54,147 nucleotides of DNA from Actinomycetota bacterium (GCA_030446465.1 JAUJNI010000003.1:236679-290825); one strand, 5' to 3'. Numbered from the stretch's first letter, positions 8,674 through 17,168 are shown. A program made the numbers and translations. The notes: generated by a model from the letters alone, not told the origin.

Positions 8674-9641
8674 GGCGGGCTCGGCTCCACCGCTTCCATC
8701 GCTTTGATGTCTTCGAGGATCTCGTCGCCGCCCGAGTCGAGCAACGCCTCGGCGAGCTTCACTCCGAGCGACTCCGCCTGTCCGACGGGTCCCGAGATGC
8801 GATCCCGCAACGTCTGTCCGTGGGGCGAACCAAGGAAGCCGGTAACGACCATTCCCGAGCCATCTGCGCGCGCCAGGCAGCCAAGGGGTACGGAGCATCC
8901 TCCTTCGAGGCGAGCGGAAAAGGCCCGTTCGCAGGCAACCTCAGCGGTGGCTGCACGATCCGCCACCCCCTCGAACAGCTCGGCCAGGTCCGATCGCTCG
9001 CTCGAGGCTTCCACGGCAAGTGCGCCTTGCGCGGGGGCCGGCACCCACCAACTGGGATCGAGCACCCCTCCGTCGTCCAATGCGGCGCCGCGGAGCCGTT
9101 CTATGCCGGCGGCCGCGAGCACCGCCGCGCTTACCTCCCCATCGGCCAGCTTGCGCAAGCGCGTATCGAGGTTGCCGCGAAACTCGACCGCCTGGAGATC
9201 ACCGCGCGCTTCGGCCAGCAAGACTCTCCGTCGCATGCTCGAGGTTCCGACGCGGGCCCCGCGTTCGAGAGAAGAGAACCGTTCCTCCCCTGTGGCGCCG
9301 TTGCCGCCGACTACGACGTCCTCCACTCGAGCGCGCGCCGGCACGCAGACGATGGAGCAACCGGGGGCAATGTCTGCAGTGAGGTCCTTGGCGGAATGGA
9401 CCGCAACATCGGCGCGGCCCTCGACAACCTCTCTCTCCACCTCGGCGGTGAAGATCCCCTTGCCACCAAGATCCCGAAAGGACCGCTCCTTGTCGACGTC
9501 TCCCTTGGTGGTGACCCTGAGGATCTCGATATCGATTCCGGGGGCCACCGCACGGACGAGATCGGCAACTATGGCCGCCTGACGCAGGGCGAGGGCAGAG
9601 CCCCGGCTCGCTATGACAAGGCGTTCAGTGATCGGAGTCAT
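8670..9641 (-). CDS. hemC: Hydroxymethylbilane synthase (porphobilinogen deaminase)
   Basis: Polymerises four porphobilinogens. The 323-residue protein shows IASRGSALALRQA, VHSAKDL and GTSSMRRRVLL, and Cys249 in LEGGCSVPLG, which carries the dipyrromethane cofactor. It overlaps hemA by 17 bases and hemD by 4. Confidence 0.96.
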   Translation of the reverse strand: MTPITERLVIASRGSALALRQAAIVADLVRAVAPGIDIEILRVTTKGDVDKERSFRDLGGKGIFTAEVEREVVEGRADVAVHSAKDLTADIAPGCSIVCVPARARVEDVVVGGNGATGEERFSSLERGARVGTSSMRRRVLLAEARGDLQAVEFRGNLDTRLRKLADGEVSAAVLAAAGIERLRGAALDDGGVLDPSWWVPAPAQGALAVEASSERSDLAELFEGVADRAATAEVACERAFSARLEGGCSVPLGCLARADGSGMVVTGFLGSPHGQTLRDRISGPVGQAESLGVKLAEALLDSGGDEILEDIKAMEAVEPSPP

Positions 9642-10911
9642 CGTCGAGCCCGAACAGCTCGTGAAGGGCCTCCCGATACAGGTATCCCCGCTTGGAGCTG
9701 GCGAGCTCTCGAGACTTGTTCAAAGGAGCGTGAAGCATCTTGTTGACTATCCTCTTGGTTAGCTGCTCGACGAGCTGCTGCTGTTCCGCAGTGAGCTCGG
9801 CAAGCAAAGCGTTGGCGCGATCGATCTCTGACCGCCGGATGGCTTCCGATCTCTCGACGAGCCGGGCAACCGTGGGGGCGACCTCGATCGCGGCTTCCCA
9901 CTGCGAGAACCTCGCCAGCTCATCAGCAACGATTTCTTCAACCTTGGCGACCTCAGAGCGCCCGGCCCCCAAGTTGCCCTCGACCAGCTCGCGCAAGTCG
10001 TCGATGTCACGCAGGACAACATTCGGGATACGGCCAACCTCGGGATCGACGTCACGTGGCACCGCGATGTCGACGATCACAAGAGGGTCCGTGGTTGTTC
10101 TGGCACTCACCGCTTGTTCGACCATAGGCCGGTCGAGCACTACCTCTGGAGAGGTCGTCGAGCAGAAGACGATGTCGGAGCGCACGAGGGCCTCGGCAAG
10201 CTCGTGCCACGGTCTGGCTCTCGCTCCGAAGGTCGTCGCCAGACCCTGAGCTCTCTCCTCGGTGCGATTGATGACCGTTGTGTCGCTTGCGCCTGCGGTC
10301 GCAAGGGCTTGGACCGCGAGGGCCCCCATCTTTCCTGCACCGACGATTAGCACCCGTCTGCCCTCGAGTGATTGGCTGGGCCACGCACGTCTTGCCAGCT
10401 CCACCGCGGCAGATGACACCGACACCCGATTGCGCCCAATCGCCGTCTCGGTCCGCGCCCGCTTTCCGACGCGCAGCGCCTGAGAGAACGCTCTCCGAAG
10501 GGTCCTTTGGACCTGGCCTTCGTCGGAAGCAACCTGGAACGCGCTGCGAACCTGTCCCAGTATCTCGGTCTCTCCAACCACCATCGAGTCGATCCCGGCT
10601 GCAACCTTGAACAGATGCCTTACTGCCGCTTCGTCGTGGTAGGTGTAGAGATTGTCGGAGAAGTCCTCGGGGGCGACATGGGCGACCTCACTCAAGAAGT
10701 TCCTCAGGTCCTGAGCGCCACCATGGAACTTGGTGACGTTGGCATAGACCTCGACCCGATTGCAGGTCGACAGCACCACTCCCTCGAGGACGTGGTCGTA
10801 GGTCCCGAGCTGATGCAGCGCCTTGACCAGAGCGTCGCGAGGAATCGCCAAACGTTCCAAGAGATCGAGTGGCGAGGTCCTGTGGTTGAGGCCGACGACG
10901 ACTAGGGACAC
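9625..10911 (-). CDS. hemA: Glutamyl-tRNA reductase
   Basis: First committed step of haem synthesis: NADPH reduction of Glu-tRNA to glutamate-1-semialdehyde. The 428-residue protein has the N-terminal VGLNHRTSPLDLLERL, the catalytic Cys50 in STCNRVEVY, an NADP-binding VLIVGAGKMGALA and a C-terminal helical dimerisation domain. It begins 3 bases after the rex stop, so the two genes are on one transcript and haem synthesis is tied to Rex. Confidence 0.97.
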   Translation of the reverse strand: MSLVVVGLNHRTSPLDLLERLAIPRDALVKALHQLGTYDHVLEGVVLSTCNRVEVYANVTKFHGGAQDLRNFLSEVAHVAPEDFSDNLYTYHDEAAVRHLFKVAAGIDSMVVGETEILGQVRSAFQVASDEGQVQRTLRRAFSQALRVGKRARTETAIGRNRVSVSSAAVELARRAWPSQSLEGRRVLIVGAGKMGALAVQALATAGASDTTVINRTEERAQGLATTFGARARPWHELAEALVRSDIVFCSTTSPEVVLDRPMVEQAVSARTTTDPLVIVDIAVPRDVDPEVGRIPNVVLRDIDDLRELVEGNLGAGRSEVAKVEEIVADELARFSQWEAAIEVAPTVARLVERSEAIRRSEIDRANALLAELTAEQQQLVEQLTKRIVNKMLHAPLNKSRELASSKRGYLYREALHELFGLDDDSDH

Positions 10912-10914
10912 GGT

Positions 10915-11607
10915 TTATCTCGGGGGCCGGTGCTTGATCTCGAGCCGCCTGTTCGCTTCCCGAGCGGCCGCAATGGCCTGGGTCCGCTGTTCGTAGAACG
11001 ACAGGATCTGCAGCTCGATAGAGAGATCAACCTTCCTGATGTTGACGTCCGGAGAGACGTTCACGACGGAGGGGGCGAAGTTCAAGATCGACTTGACTCC
11101 CGCATCAACGAGCTTCTCTGCTGCTTCTTGGGCGGCACTCGGCGGAGTGGCGATGATGCCGATGGACAGCCCGTCTTCGTTCACCGACTCCTTTAGCTCG
11201 TCGAGGTGTCGAACCGTCAGCCCGCCAACCTGTTGTCCTATGACGTCGTCGTCGACGTCGAACAGCGCGGCGATGCGAAAGCCGCGCTCCGAGAATCCCT
11301 TGTAGGAGGCGAGCGCCCGCCCCAGGTTTCCTATTCCGATCAGGGCCGTGGGCCAGTCTTGTGTGAGGCCAAGCTCGCGGGTGATCTGATACAGGAGGTA
11401 CTCGATGTCGTAACCGACCCCCCGGGTCCCGTAGGACCCCAGATACGACAGATCCTTTCGGACCTTCGCTGCATTGACACCGGCGAGGCGCGCCAGCTCG
11501 TCGGAAGAGACGGTGATCGCCCCTCGCGTCTCGGCCATATCAAGCAGGGACCGGAGGTACATCGGCAGCCTTGCAACTGTCGCTTCTGGTATGGGGCGAT
11601 TGGGCAT
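10915..11607 (-). CDS. rex: Redox-sensing repressor Rex
   Basis: Rex represses respiratory genes when NADH/NAD+ is low and lets go when NADH binds. The 230-residue protein has an N-terminal winged helix (about 10-65, with LARLAGVNAAKVRKDLSYLG) and a Rossmann NAD(H) domain from about 88 (LIGIGNLGRAL), ending in the swapped C-terminal helix. A perfect Rex operator lies 21 bases before the ATG, so it represses its own operon. The rex-hemACD order is known from Streptomyces coelicolor; here hemB and hemL are added. Confidence 0.97.
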   Translation of the reverse strand: MPNRPIPEATVARLPMYLRSLLDMAETRGAITVSSDELARLAGVNAAKVRKDLSYLGSYGTRGVGYDIEYLLYQITRELGLTQDWPTALIGIGNLGRALASYKGFSERGFRIAALFDVDDDVIGQQVGGLTVRHLDELKESVNEDGLSIGIIATPPSAAQEAAEKLVDAGVKSILNFAPSVVNVSPDVNIRKVDLSIELQILSFYEQRTQAIAAAREANRRLEIKHRPPR

Positions 11608-11616
11608 GCACCGACG

Positions 11617-11645
11617 ATTCTACGAGCTTGTGACTGAAATCACAA
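11617..11645 (-). promoter_or_regulatory. Promoter of rex-hem operon, near-leaderless
   Basis: On the - strand, TTGTGA (11645-11640) and TAGAAT (11622-11617) are 17 bases apart, the expected -35/-10 geometry. The -10 box ends only 9 bases before the rex ATG, so the transcript would have about 3 leader bases, and no Shine-Dalgarno sequence is present. The -35 box is also one half of the Rex operator. Confidence 0.65.
11628..11645. promoter_or_regulatory. Rex operator (ROP)
   Basis: The 18-base TTGTGACTGAAATCACAA is an exact match to the Rex consensus TTGTGA-N6-TCACAA known from Streptomyces and Staphylococcus. It covers the -35 box and part of the spacer of the rex promoter, so binding should block RNA polymerase. 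Confidence 0.93.
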
Positions 11646-11750
11646 ACTCAAAACCGCCTTTGACCTGCGCTTTTGCTTTGTGGGACGAGAGCCACAAGCG
11701 CACTCCCGCCGATTTGTGCACGGCGTCCTTAGGCCAGCCCCGCAGGTTCC

Positions 11751-12485
11751 TCAGAAGCTCCAGAAGTCGAGATTCGCGCTGGTGAAGGCGCGCTGCATCC
11801 AGATCGAGATATTGAACAACTCGTCCGTCAGGAACAGGACTCCAACCACGATGAGCAAGGCGCCGCTCGCGAGGTTGATCGTGCGTGTGTGCCGGCGCAA
11901 CCACGTGACTGCGCCCGTCAGATGGGCCACACCCAGCCCGGCAAGAATGAAGGGGACACCCAGGCCGAGGGAATAGACGCCGAGAAGAAGGGCCCCCTCG
12001 CCCGGACCTCCTGCAGTTGAGCTTCCAGCGGCCATCGCCAGCACCGCTCCCATCGTGGCTCCGATGCACGGACTCCAACCAAATGCAAACGCGGAACCCA
12101 ATACGACACTGCCCCATAGGCCCGCCGTGGGCGTTGGATGAAAGCGCTTCTCTCTGTAAAGCCACGGCACCTTCAGCAGCCCCATGAACAACAGACCCAT
12201 GAGGATGATGACGACCCCTCCGAACTGGGTCAGTGCAGTGCGGTGTTCCCGCAGAAACGAACCCAACAGCGTCGCGGTCGCTCCAAGCGCAACAAATACG
12301 ACGGTAAACCCGGCCACGAAGGCGACCGCCACACTCGCGGTTCTGAGGGTGCGGTTGTGGTCCGCATCGACTGCCCCCATCCCCGACATGTACGACAGGT
12401 AGCCGGGGACCAGAGGAAGGACGCAGGGTGAGAGAAAGGACACGAGCCCCGCAAAGAATGCAACGGGGAAAGTGGGATCAACCAT
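11751..12485 (-). CDS. ccdA: CcdA-type thiol:disulfide transporter
   Basis: A polytopic membrane protein (244 residues, about six helices) that carries reducing power across the membrane to periplasmic thioredoxins for cytochrome c haem attachment. The paired redox cysteines are in FLSPCVLPLVPGYLSY (first helix) and GWSPCIGATMGAVL (fourth helix). ATG 12485 overlaps the stop of the ResA-like gene by 8 bases. It should serve the dihaem cytochrome c of the bc complex. The longer open frame upstream is not used. Confidence 0.92.
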   Translation of the reverse strand: MVDPTFPVAFFAGLVSFLSPCVLPLVPGYLSYMSGMGAVDADHNRTLRTASVAVAFVAGFTVVFVALGATATLLGSFLREHRTALTQFGGVVIILMGLLFMGLLKVPWLYREKRFHPTPTAGLWGSVVLGSAFAFGWSPCIGATMGAVLAMAAGSSTAGGPGEGALLLGVYSLGLGVPFILAGLGVAHLTGAVTWLRRHTRTINLASGALLIVVGVLFLTDELFNISIWMQRAFTSANLDFWSF

Positions 12486-13035
12486 TGCGTTCAACCAGCC
12501 CGTCGACCATCTGCAAGAAGGCAGCTTCGTCCCCGATGGCCCCAGGGATGTGCTCGACGACGACGCCGTCGGCATCTATCAAGTAGGTCTCCGGCTGACC
12601 GGTAAGGCCATAGTCGGAATAGATCTGCCCCTGCTCATCACGCACGCTTTCATAAGGCACGTCGAAATTTCGCTCGAACTCGAGGGCGTCCGACCGGCTG
12701 TCTTTGATGTTCACGCCGACGAACGCGACCTCGTTTCCGTAGAGGCGGTGGGCTTCGTTCAGAATGGGCGCCTCGGACTCGCAGGGGACGCACCACGACG
12801 CCCAGAAGTTGAGAACTACGGGCTTACCCTTCAGCTCTGCCAGAGAGAGAAGGCCGCCTTCATCACCAAGCGGCTCCGCAGCAAAGGCCGGTGCCTCGTC
12901 GCCCGCTTGAAGTGTCCCCCCCTTCTGGAAAGTTGCCCACCCAAGCATCCCGACGAGCCCCACCGCCGGCAGAAGGATCAGCGCCGCTCGCCCCCAGGTC
13001 GGCTGCCTCTTCATGGGGGAACTGGTGTCTTCCAT
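12478..13035 (-). CDS. ResA/TlpA-like membrane-anchored thioredoxin
   Basis: The 185-residue protein has one N-terminal membrane segment (about 17-36) and a thioredoxin-fold domain with the active site WCVPC in LNFWASWCVPCESEAP and the cis-proline loop GQPETYLID. Such proteins reduce apocytochrome c cysteines outside the membrane using electrons from CcdA, its immediate downstream neighbour. An internal ATG (MKRQPTW) is an alternative start that still keeps the anchor. Confidence 0.92.
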   Translation of the reverse strand: MEDTSSPMKRQPTWGRAALILLPAVGLVGMLGWATFQKGGTLQAGDEAPAFAAEPLGDEGGLLSLAELKGKPVVLNFWASWCVPCESEAPILNEAHRLYGNEVAFVGVNIKDSRSDALEFERNFDVPYESVRDEQGQIYSDYGLTGQPETYLIDADGVVVEHIPGAIGDEAAFLQMVDGLVERNG

Positions 13036-13094
13036 GCACCGTCAATCTTCGCGTGGACGCCGCTCAATGACGCCAGGTAACGAGGACCGTCCCC

Positions 13095-13185
13095 CGGCCG
13101 CTGCGTTGCGGGCGGCGGCTTGCCGCTCCGCTCAGGCACCCCACTTTTCTCAGCCTTCGCTTCGGGCAAGCCGCCCGTCCTCACT
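13095..13185 (-). repeat. Dispersed structured repeat, copy 2 (outer-stem class B)
   Basis: In the divergent gap between the ResA-like gene and the Crp-family gene. The outer stem is GGCGGCTTGCC (13114-13124) with GGCAAGCCGCC (13165-13175). The core is the reverse complement of copy 1, including the conserved CACCCCACTTTTC loop. It is oriented on the - strand relative to copy 1. Confidence 0.85.
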
Positions 13186-13265
13186 CCACGGCCTCGTTAG
13201 CCTGGGAGCCCCAGTTTTCGCGGTGTGGACGGAATTCGCTGGTCTCGATAACTTGCTTCCCGAGG

Positions 13266-13295
13266 AGGGATGGACGCGAGTCGTCCATCCCTTTT
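13266..13295 (+). terminator. Terminator-like hairpin in the leader of the Crp-family gene
   Basis: A perfect 10-base stem, AGGGATGGAC (13266-13275) with GTCCATCCCT (13283-13292), has a 7-base loop and a short T run. It ends 56 bases before the next + strand gene, with no + gene upstream to terminate, so it may be an attenuator. With copy 2 of the repeat it makes up most of the 13036-13351 gap; nothing else stands out there. Confidence 0.6.
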
Positions 13296-13351
13296 CCGCG
13301 CCCTCACCGCCCGTTTGGCCTTCGGGTCATGAGCGAACAGGAGGTGCCGTC

Positions 13352-14089
13352 ATGCGCAACGAAACTCGATCAGCGGTGGGCCAGGTCTCGGCCCGAGACC
13401 GCGTTGCATCGCCTCTGTTGGACCGTCTCACAGAGCCAGACCGGAGGCTGTTGCTGGATCGGGCCGTGCCTCGGCACCTGGCCCCAGGGGAGCGTCTCTA
13501 TCTCGCAGGAGATCGAGCCCGGCGAGTCCACTTGATCACCGCAGGTCTGATCAAGCTGGTGGCGCGGGATGCAGAGGGGCGCGAGACGATCCTGTGCCTC
13601 GCCTTGACGGGGGAGGTCACGGGCGACACGGCCGCCGTGGACGGGCTCCCTCAACCTCTGGACGCGGTGGCGGCGACCAACTCAGACGTTCTCGGGTTCG
13701 ACGCCGACCTATTCGTCGAGGTGTTGGCTCGCAACGCCGGCGCCGTCATGCAGCTTTCGCTCACCATGGCTGAGCGCACCCGATGGATCTGCGAGACAGC
13801 GCTCGAAAGAACTACCAGCGAGGTCCCGGCGCGCCTTGCCGGGCGACTCCTCGACCTCGCCGACATCCTCGGCAAAGTCAGCGACGGCGCAGTGGAATTG
13901 GAGCTGCCGCTGGGACAAGGCGACCTGGGACGGCTCTCAGGGATGTGCAGGGAAAGCGCCTGCAAGACGTTGAGAAGGTTCCAGGCGGACGGGCTCGTCG
14001 CGTACCGAGGCCGCCGCCTCCGGATTCTGCGGCCCGATGCCCTGCAGAGGATCAAGTGCACCGGCAGAGCGGGATCCTGGCCCCAGTGA
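13352..14089 (+). CDS. Crp/Fnr-family transcriptional regulator
   Basis: The 245-residue protein has a cyclic-nucleotide-binding-like beta-barrel (about 25-135, HLITAGLIKLVARDAEGRE), a dimerisation helix and a C-terminal HTH (LGRLSGMCRESACKTLRRF). ATG 13352 follows an ideal aggagg site. The cAMP-binding arginine/serine signature of Crp is not obvious, and there is no N-terminal cysteine cluster as in Fnr, so the signal is unknown. Its position beside cytochrome maturation genes hints at respiratory control, but that is inference. Confidence 0.88.
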   Translation: MRNETRSAVGQVSARDRVASPLLDRLTEPDRRLLLDRAVPRHLAPGERLYLAGDRARRVHLITAGLIKLVARDAEGRETILCLALTGEVTGDTAAVDGLPQPLDAVAATNSDVLGFDADLFVEVLARNAGAVMQLSLTMAERTRWICETALERTTSEVPARLAGRLLDLADILGKVSDGAVELELPLGQGDLGRLSGMCRESACKTLRRFQADGLVAYRGRRLRILRPDALQRIKCTGRAGSWPQ

Positions 14090-14097
14090 GGGCCCAG

Positions 14098-14146
14098 CTT
14101 CTTTCTGAAGTGAGTTGCGGATTCCGCAACAGGTCTCAGAAAGAAG
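14098..14146. repeat. Nested inverted repeat after the Crp-family gene
   Basis: The outer arms CTTCTTTCTGA (14098-14108) and TCAGAAAGAAG (14136-14146) are perfect. Inside is a second perfect hairpin, GTTGCGG-ATT-CCGCAAC (14114-14130). There is no T-tract on either side. It may be a terminator-like RNA hairpin, a protein site or the end of a mobile element. Confidence 0.75.
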
Positions 14147-14242
14147 GGCGCCCTAACGCGCCTGCCCTGACCCCCTGAAATTGGCCCACCGCGAATGAGA
14201 GTCTGATGCCTCTAGAGAGGCGGAAGGAGAAGGAGGATCGAG

Positions 14243-14516
14243 GTGAGAAGGAAGCACACACCCGATCAGGTGGTGCGCGAGCTAAGGGAGGCCGATCGTC
14301 TGCTGGCCGACGGTAACATCGGCGAGGTCAGCAAGCATCTCGAGATTTCCGAGCAGACCTATCACCGGTGGCGCACCCCAGCACGGCGGCCTCAAGGCCG
14401 ACGACGCCAAGTAGCTCAAGGAGCCCAAGAGCGCGAACACCCGGCTCTAGCGCATTGTCGCCGACAAGGAGCTCGAAATCGATGCCCTTAGGGAGGTTGC
14501 GAAGGGAAACTTCTGA
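14243..14516 (+). pseudogene. IS3-family OrfA remnant
   Basis: It starts at GTG with a good aaggagg site and encodes RRKHTPDQVVRELREADRLL and a helix-turn-helix ending YHRWR, typical of OrfA. A frameshift near 14380 follows. The expected continuation (GGLKADDAK ... IVADKELEIDALREVAKGNF) is found in another frame, with in-frame TAG codons at 14412 and 14448. Confidence 0.85.
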
Positions 14517-14545
14517 GCCCGGCGCGCCGGCGGAGTGCGGTCCTG

Positions 14546-15160
14546 ATGCTCAAGGAACGCCTCGACATGTCGGAGCGGCGGGCTTGCCGCATAGTCGGTC
14601 AACATCGTTCGACCCAGCGCCGCCCGGTCACGCGCGGCAAGGGCGACGACGCGCTGAGGGCGCGGCTCCACGCCTTCAGCCGCAAGCACAAGCGCTGGGG
14701 CTATCGCAAGGCGTGGGCGGTCTTGAGAGACGAGGGCTGGGACGCCAACCGCAAGAAGATCCAGAGGTTGTGGCGAGAAGAGGGCTTGGAGGTGCCTCAC
14801 CGCAAGAAAAAGCGCCGACGGGTGGGGACCTCGACCTGTCCGGTGGATCGCCTTAGGGCGCAGCGCCCTAATCATGTCTGGGGCCTCGACTTCCAGTTCG
14901 ATCAGACCGCAGACGGCAGGATCTTGAAGCTGCTCAACATCGTCGACGAACACTCACGCGAAGAGCTCGGCGGCCTGGTCGAGCGGCGCATCGACGCGGA
15001 CCGCACCGTCGCCGCACTAGATGGCATCGTCGCCAAGACAGGAGAGGCGCCCGCGTTCATCCGCTGCGACAACGGACCCGAGCTGACCGCCAACGCCCTG
15101 AGGGACTGGTGCCGCTTCTCGGGCACGGGAACGAGCTACATCGAACCGGGATCTCCCTGA
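14546..15160 (+). pseudogene. IS3-family OrfB transposase, truncated
   Basis: The product has the OrfB opening (SERRACRIVGQHRSTQR), the HTH_21-like KRWGYRKAWAVLRDEGW and the DDE core aspartates in WGLDFQFDQTADG and FIRCDNGPELTA. A TGG-to-TGA change stops it at 15158, just before the region with the catalytic glutamate (expected PWKNPFV...). That region is further frameshifted (SMRDEVLW in another frame near 15190). The enzyme must be inactive. Confidence 0.88.
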
Positions 15161-15394
15161 AAGAACCCCTTTGTCCTTCGGCTCCCAGCATGCGCGACGA
15201 GGTGCTGTGGACCCCGACGTTATTGATGGAGCGACCGCGCTTTCTCGGACAAGCTTGAAGCAATAACGCTCTCGAGTCAGCGATAAACAGGTACGGTCTT
15301 TGCCTAATAAAGCAGCCGACCGCTGGTCTGGGCTCCTTCCGCTTCGGCGCACCCAACGAACGCTGAGGCGCACACCAGGATCACGCCGCTAAGC

Positions 15395-15790
15395 TTACGG
15401 ATTAACACCCGCAAAGCATTCATTGCCTATGTAACCGATGGGTTTGTCATCTTCCGCGTCATAGACGACAACCGTACCTGTTGTCGCGCCCGTTGCCTCA
15501 AACCCTCCAGGAGCAATCATATCTATTGCCTGAAGTTCCTCAGGACTAAGGCTCGGCATTGCGAAAAGTTCAGCGGTCAGAGCGTAACCCACAACATCCC
15601 CGTTGCAGTTAACGACCCCCAACGTCCTCGGCATACGGGACGTGTCCACAAGACCGTAGTTACCGGCACTATCGTTGGTCAACCACGACGGGTCTTGCGG
15701 CATATCCTCCGCGCTTGCAAGAATGGACCAAGACAGAGCCAGGGACAAACACGTCGCAAGCGCCATAACGGCTGTTTTCTTACTTCTCAT
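15395..15790 (-). CDS. Small secreted protein of unknown function
   Basis: The 131-residue product has a clear signal peptide (MRSKKTAVMALATCLSLALS...ASAED) and a mature part with two cysteines (VVNCNGDVVGYA and GNECFAG). It begins 12 bases downstream of another secreted protein gene, so the two probably form an operon. I do not recognise a family. It lies between two decayed transposases, and its region is less GC-rich than the flanks, which suggests acquisition. Confidence 0.65.
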   Translation of the reverse strand: MRSKKTAVMALATCLSLALSWSILASAEDMPQDPSWLTNDSAGNYGLVDTSRMPRTLGVVNCNGDVVGYALTAELFAMPSLSPEELQAIDMIAPGGFEATGATTGTVVVYDAEDDKPIGYIGNECFAGVNP

Positions 15791-15802
15791 GGAGCGTCCT
15801 TC

Positions 15803-16288
15803 CTAGTCGGCCGGTAAGGTGTGGGACCCGGAATACATGTGTCCTCCGCGCCATGCGCCGTCGAAGTTCGTGATACCGCCGCCGAAGTTTGCGTAGGTTC
15901 CACGCCGACACGGAGTCCGGTACACGCTCGTCTTGGTCTTTTCGTCAGTGCGATGCTCGTTGTATCTCCACGTCCCGTTAACGCAGACGTTCCACCCGCC
16001 GTTCCGCCACTTGAAGAGCAGGTTCCTGGCCCCCAAGTAGTAAGCAGGTCGGTTCCAATCCTCCCAACATTCGATATCTCCGAGGGTGGTGGACGTTTCG
16101 AACACCGCTCTCGCGATTGACTGCGCGTAGCCACCGCCATTCCCATGCGAGAGTTCCGCGTGGTCCCAAAGACATTTCCCGTTCCCGTTCTCCCAGACGT
16201 AACCGCCCTCGTATTTCACATGAGCCAGAGCACCAGCGGGAAGGCCGACTACAGCCAGAACCCAGAGTGAGACTAAGACACCCCTCAT
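15803..16288 (-). CDS. Secreted Trp/Gly-rich protein of unknown function
   Basis: From ATG 16288 the 161-residue product has a signal peptide (MRGVLVSLWVLAVVGLPAGALA) and a mature domain rich in Trp, Tyr, Gly and Asn with four cysteines (GKCLWDH, IECWEDW, NVCVNG, TPCRRG), probably two disulfides. The composition suggests an extracellular beta-rich, perhaps sugar-binding, domain, but no family is recognised. A more upstream ATG at 16339 would hide the signal peptide. It is upstream partner of the 131-residue secreted protein. Confidence 0.65.
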   Translation of the reverse strand: MRGVLVSLWVLAVVGLPAGALAHVKYEGGYVWENGNGKCLWDHAELSHGNGGGYAQSIARAVFETSTTLGDIECWEDWNRPAYYLGARNLLFKWRNGGWNVCVNGTWRYNEHRTDEKTKTSVYRTPCRRGTYANFGGGITNFDGAWRGGHMYSGSHTLPAD

Positions 16289-16417
16289 ATTCCAGACCCC
16301 CCAATCCCTATGCCGGCTGCCGCCGCCCGAATCTCTCAAGACTTAGGACTCTACGGGCGTTGCAACGAAGAGTCAATAGCGACTTGACTCATCAGGAATG
16401 TCCTCCAAATCCTCTCA

Positions 16418-16815
16418 TTGCCTCACCTAGAAATGTCCAAGCCCGGGAGCCTGTTCAAGGCGCAGATCCCGATCAGGACCTTCGCCGAGTGGGACGAGAC
16501 CGGGCGCGGGTTGTGCGAGTACGATCTCGTCGCCCACGACGGCGGCAACCCACTGGGCCAGTTCTGTCAGACGGTGAACGTCACGACGTCGCGACCGGGT
16601 GGACGGAGATGGCCGCGGTCAAGAACAAGGCCCAGCGCTGGGTGTTCGAGGCGTTGCCCGACATCGAGGGGCGACTGCCGTTCCCCCAGGAACAGGACGA
16701 CGAATGGCAGGTGATGGATCGTCGCTACTTCAGCATCGAGTCGATGCGCAGGATTGATGAGCACCGAGAGGGAGGTGAGACGCCGAAGGAACTTTGGCAG
16801 CGATCGCGTAGTTAG
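16418..16815 (+). pseudogene. DDE transposase fragment (ISNCY/IS1202-like)
   Basis: The frame starting MSKPGSLFKAQIPIRTF and running through CEYDLVAHDGGNPLGQFCQT matches the start of the integrase core of large DDE transposases. After a one-base loss near 16584 it resumes in another frame with ATGWTEMAAVKNKAQRWVFEA. From about 16690 to the stop at 16815 the sequence (DEWQVMDRRYFSIESMRR) no longer resembles a transposase and may belong to another broken gene. Confidence 0.75.
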
Positions 16816-17168
16816 TTGAGGTTCGCGGTGGTGAATTCCACCACTTGACAGGACTCTCTCCTCCTGAAGACGACATTGTTGAGATTGTCGAAGCCAACCC
16901 CTTATTCGGCGACTTCACCTACCGGCCCCGGTATCGGTCCCGGTCCATAATGCGGACCCCTCGAGCGCGAGGACATCTGAATACTGAACGAGATCCCCGG
17001 CCGGAAATTCGAAATCAGCAGGTTCGGTTGACTTAACCTCACGATAGCTCAAGAGGGCGACAGTAACATCGTCGGTCATGCTGGGCCGGTTGCGCACTCG
17101 ACGATATGCGAATCGCCCTCCACGCTGACGGTTAGCTCGGCTTGAGTTGGTCTGCCCCCTACGCGTCC
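16816..17168. other. Intergenic remnant region
   Basis: A stretch of about 350 bases without a convincing gene. A - strand frame ends with TDDVTVALLSYREVK, slightly reminiscent of the end of a PP2C/SpoIIE phosphatase, but it lacks any catalytic part. It is most likely gene debris at the edge of the accessory region. Confidence 0.5.

Larger units (their letters stand above)
14168..15260 (+). mobile_element. Decayed IS3-family (IS407-group-like) insertion sequence
   Basis: A left end resembling the IS407-group terminal repeat (TGACCCCCTGAAATTGGCCC, from 14168) is followed by orfA and orfB remnants in the usual order. No matching right end was found before 15395, and homology fades near 15240, so the right boundary is approximate. 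Stops and frameshifts in both reading frames show that it cannot move by itself. Confidence 0.8.

Noticed and set aside
8674-8898. N-terminal extension of uroporphyrinogen-III synthase
   Set aside because: The added 75 residues are Arg/Gly-rich shadow sequence of hemC; GTG 8673 with a GTGA overlap explains the start.
15161-15394. Intact right half of the IS3-type element
   Set aside because: Only short frameshifted traces such as SMRDEVLW remain, and no right terminal repeat was found.
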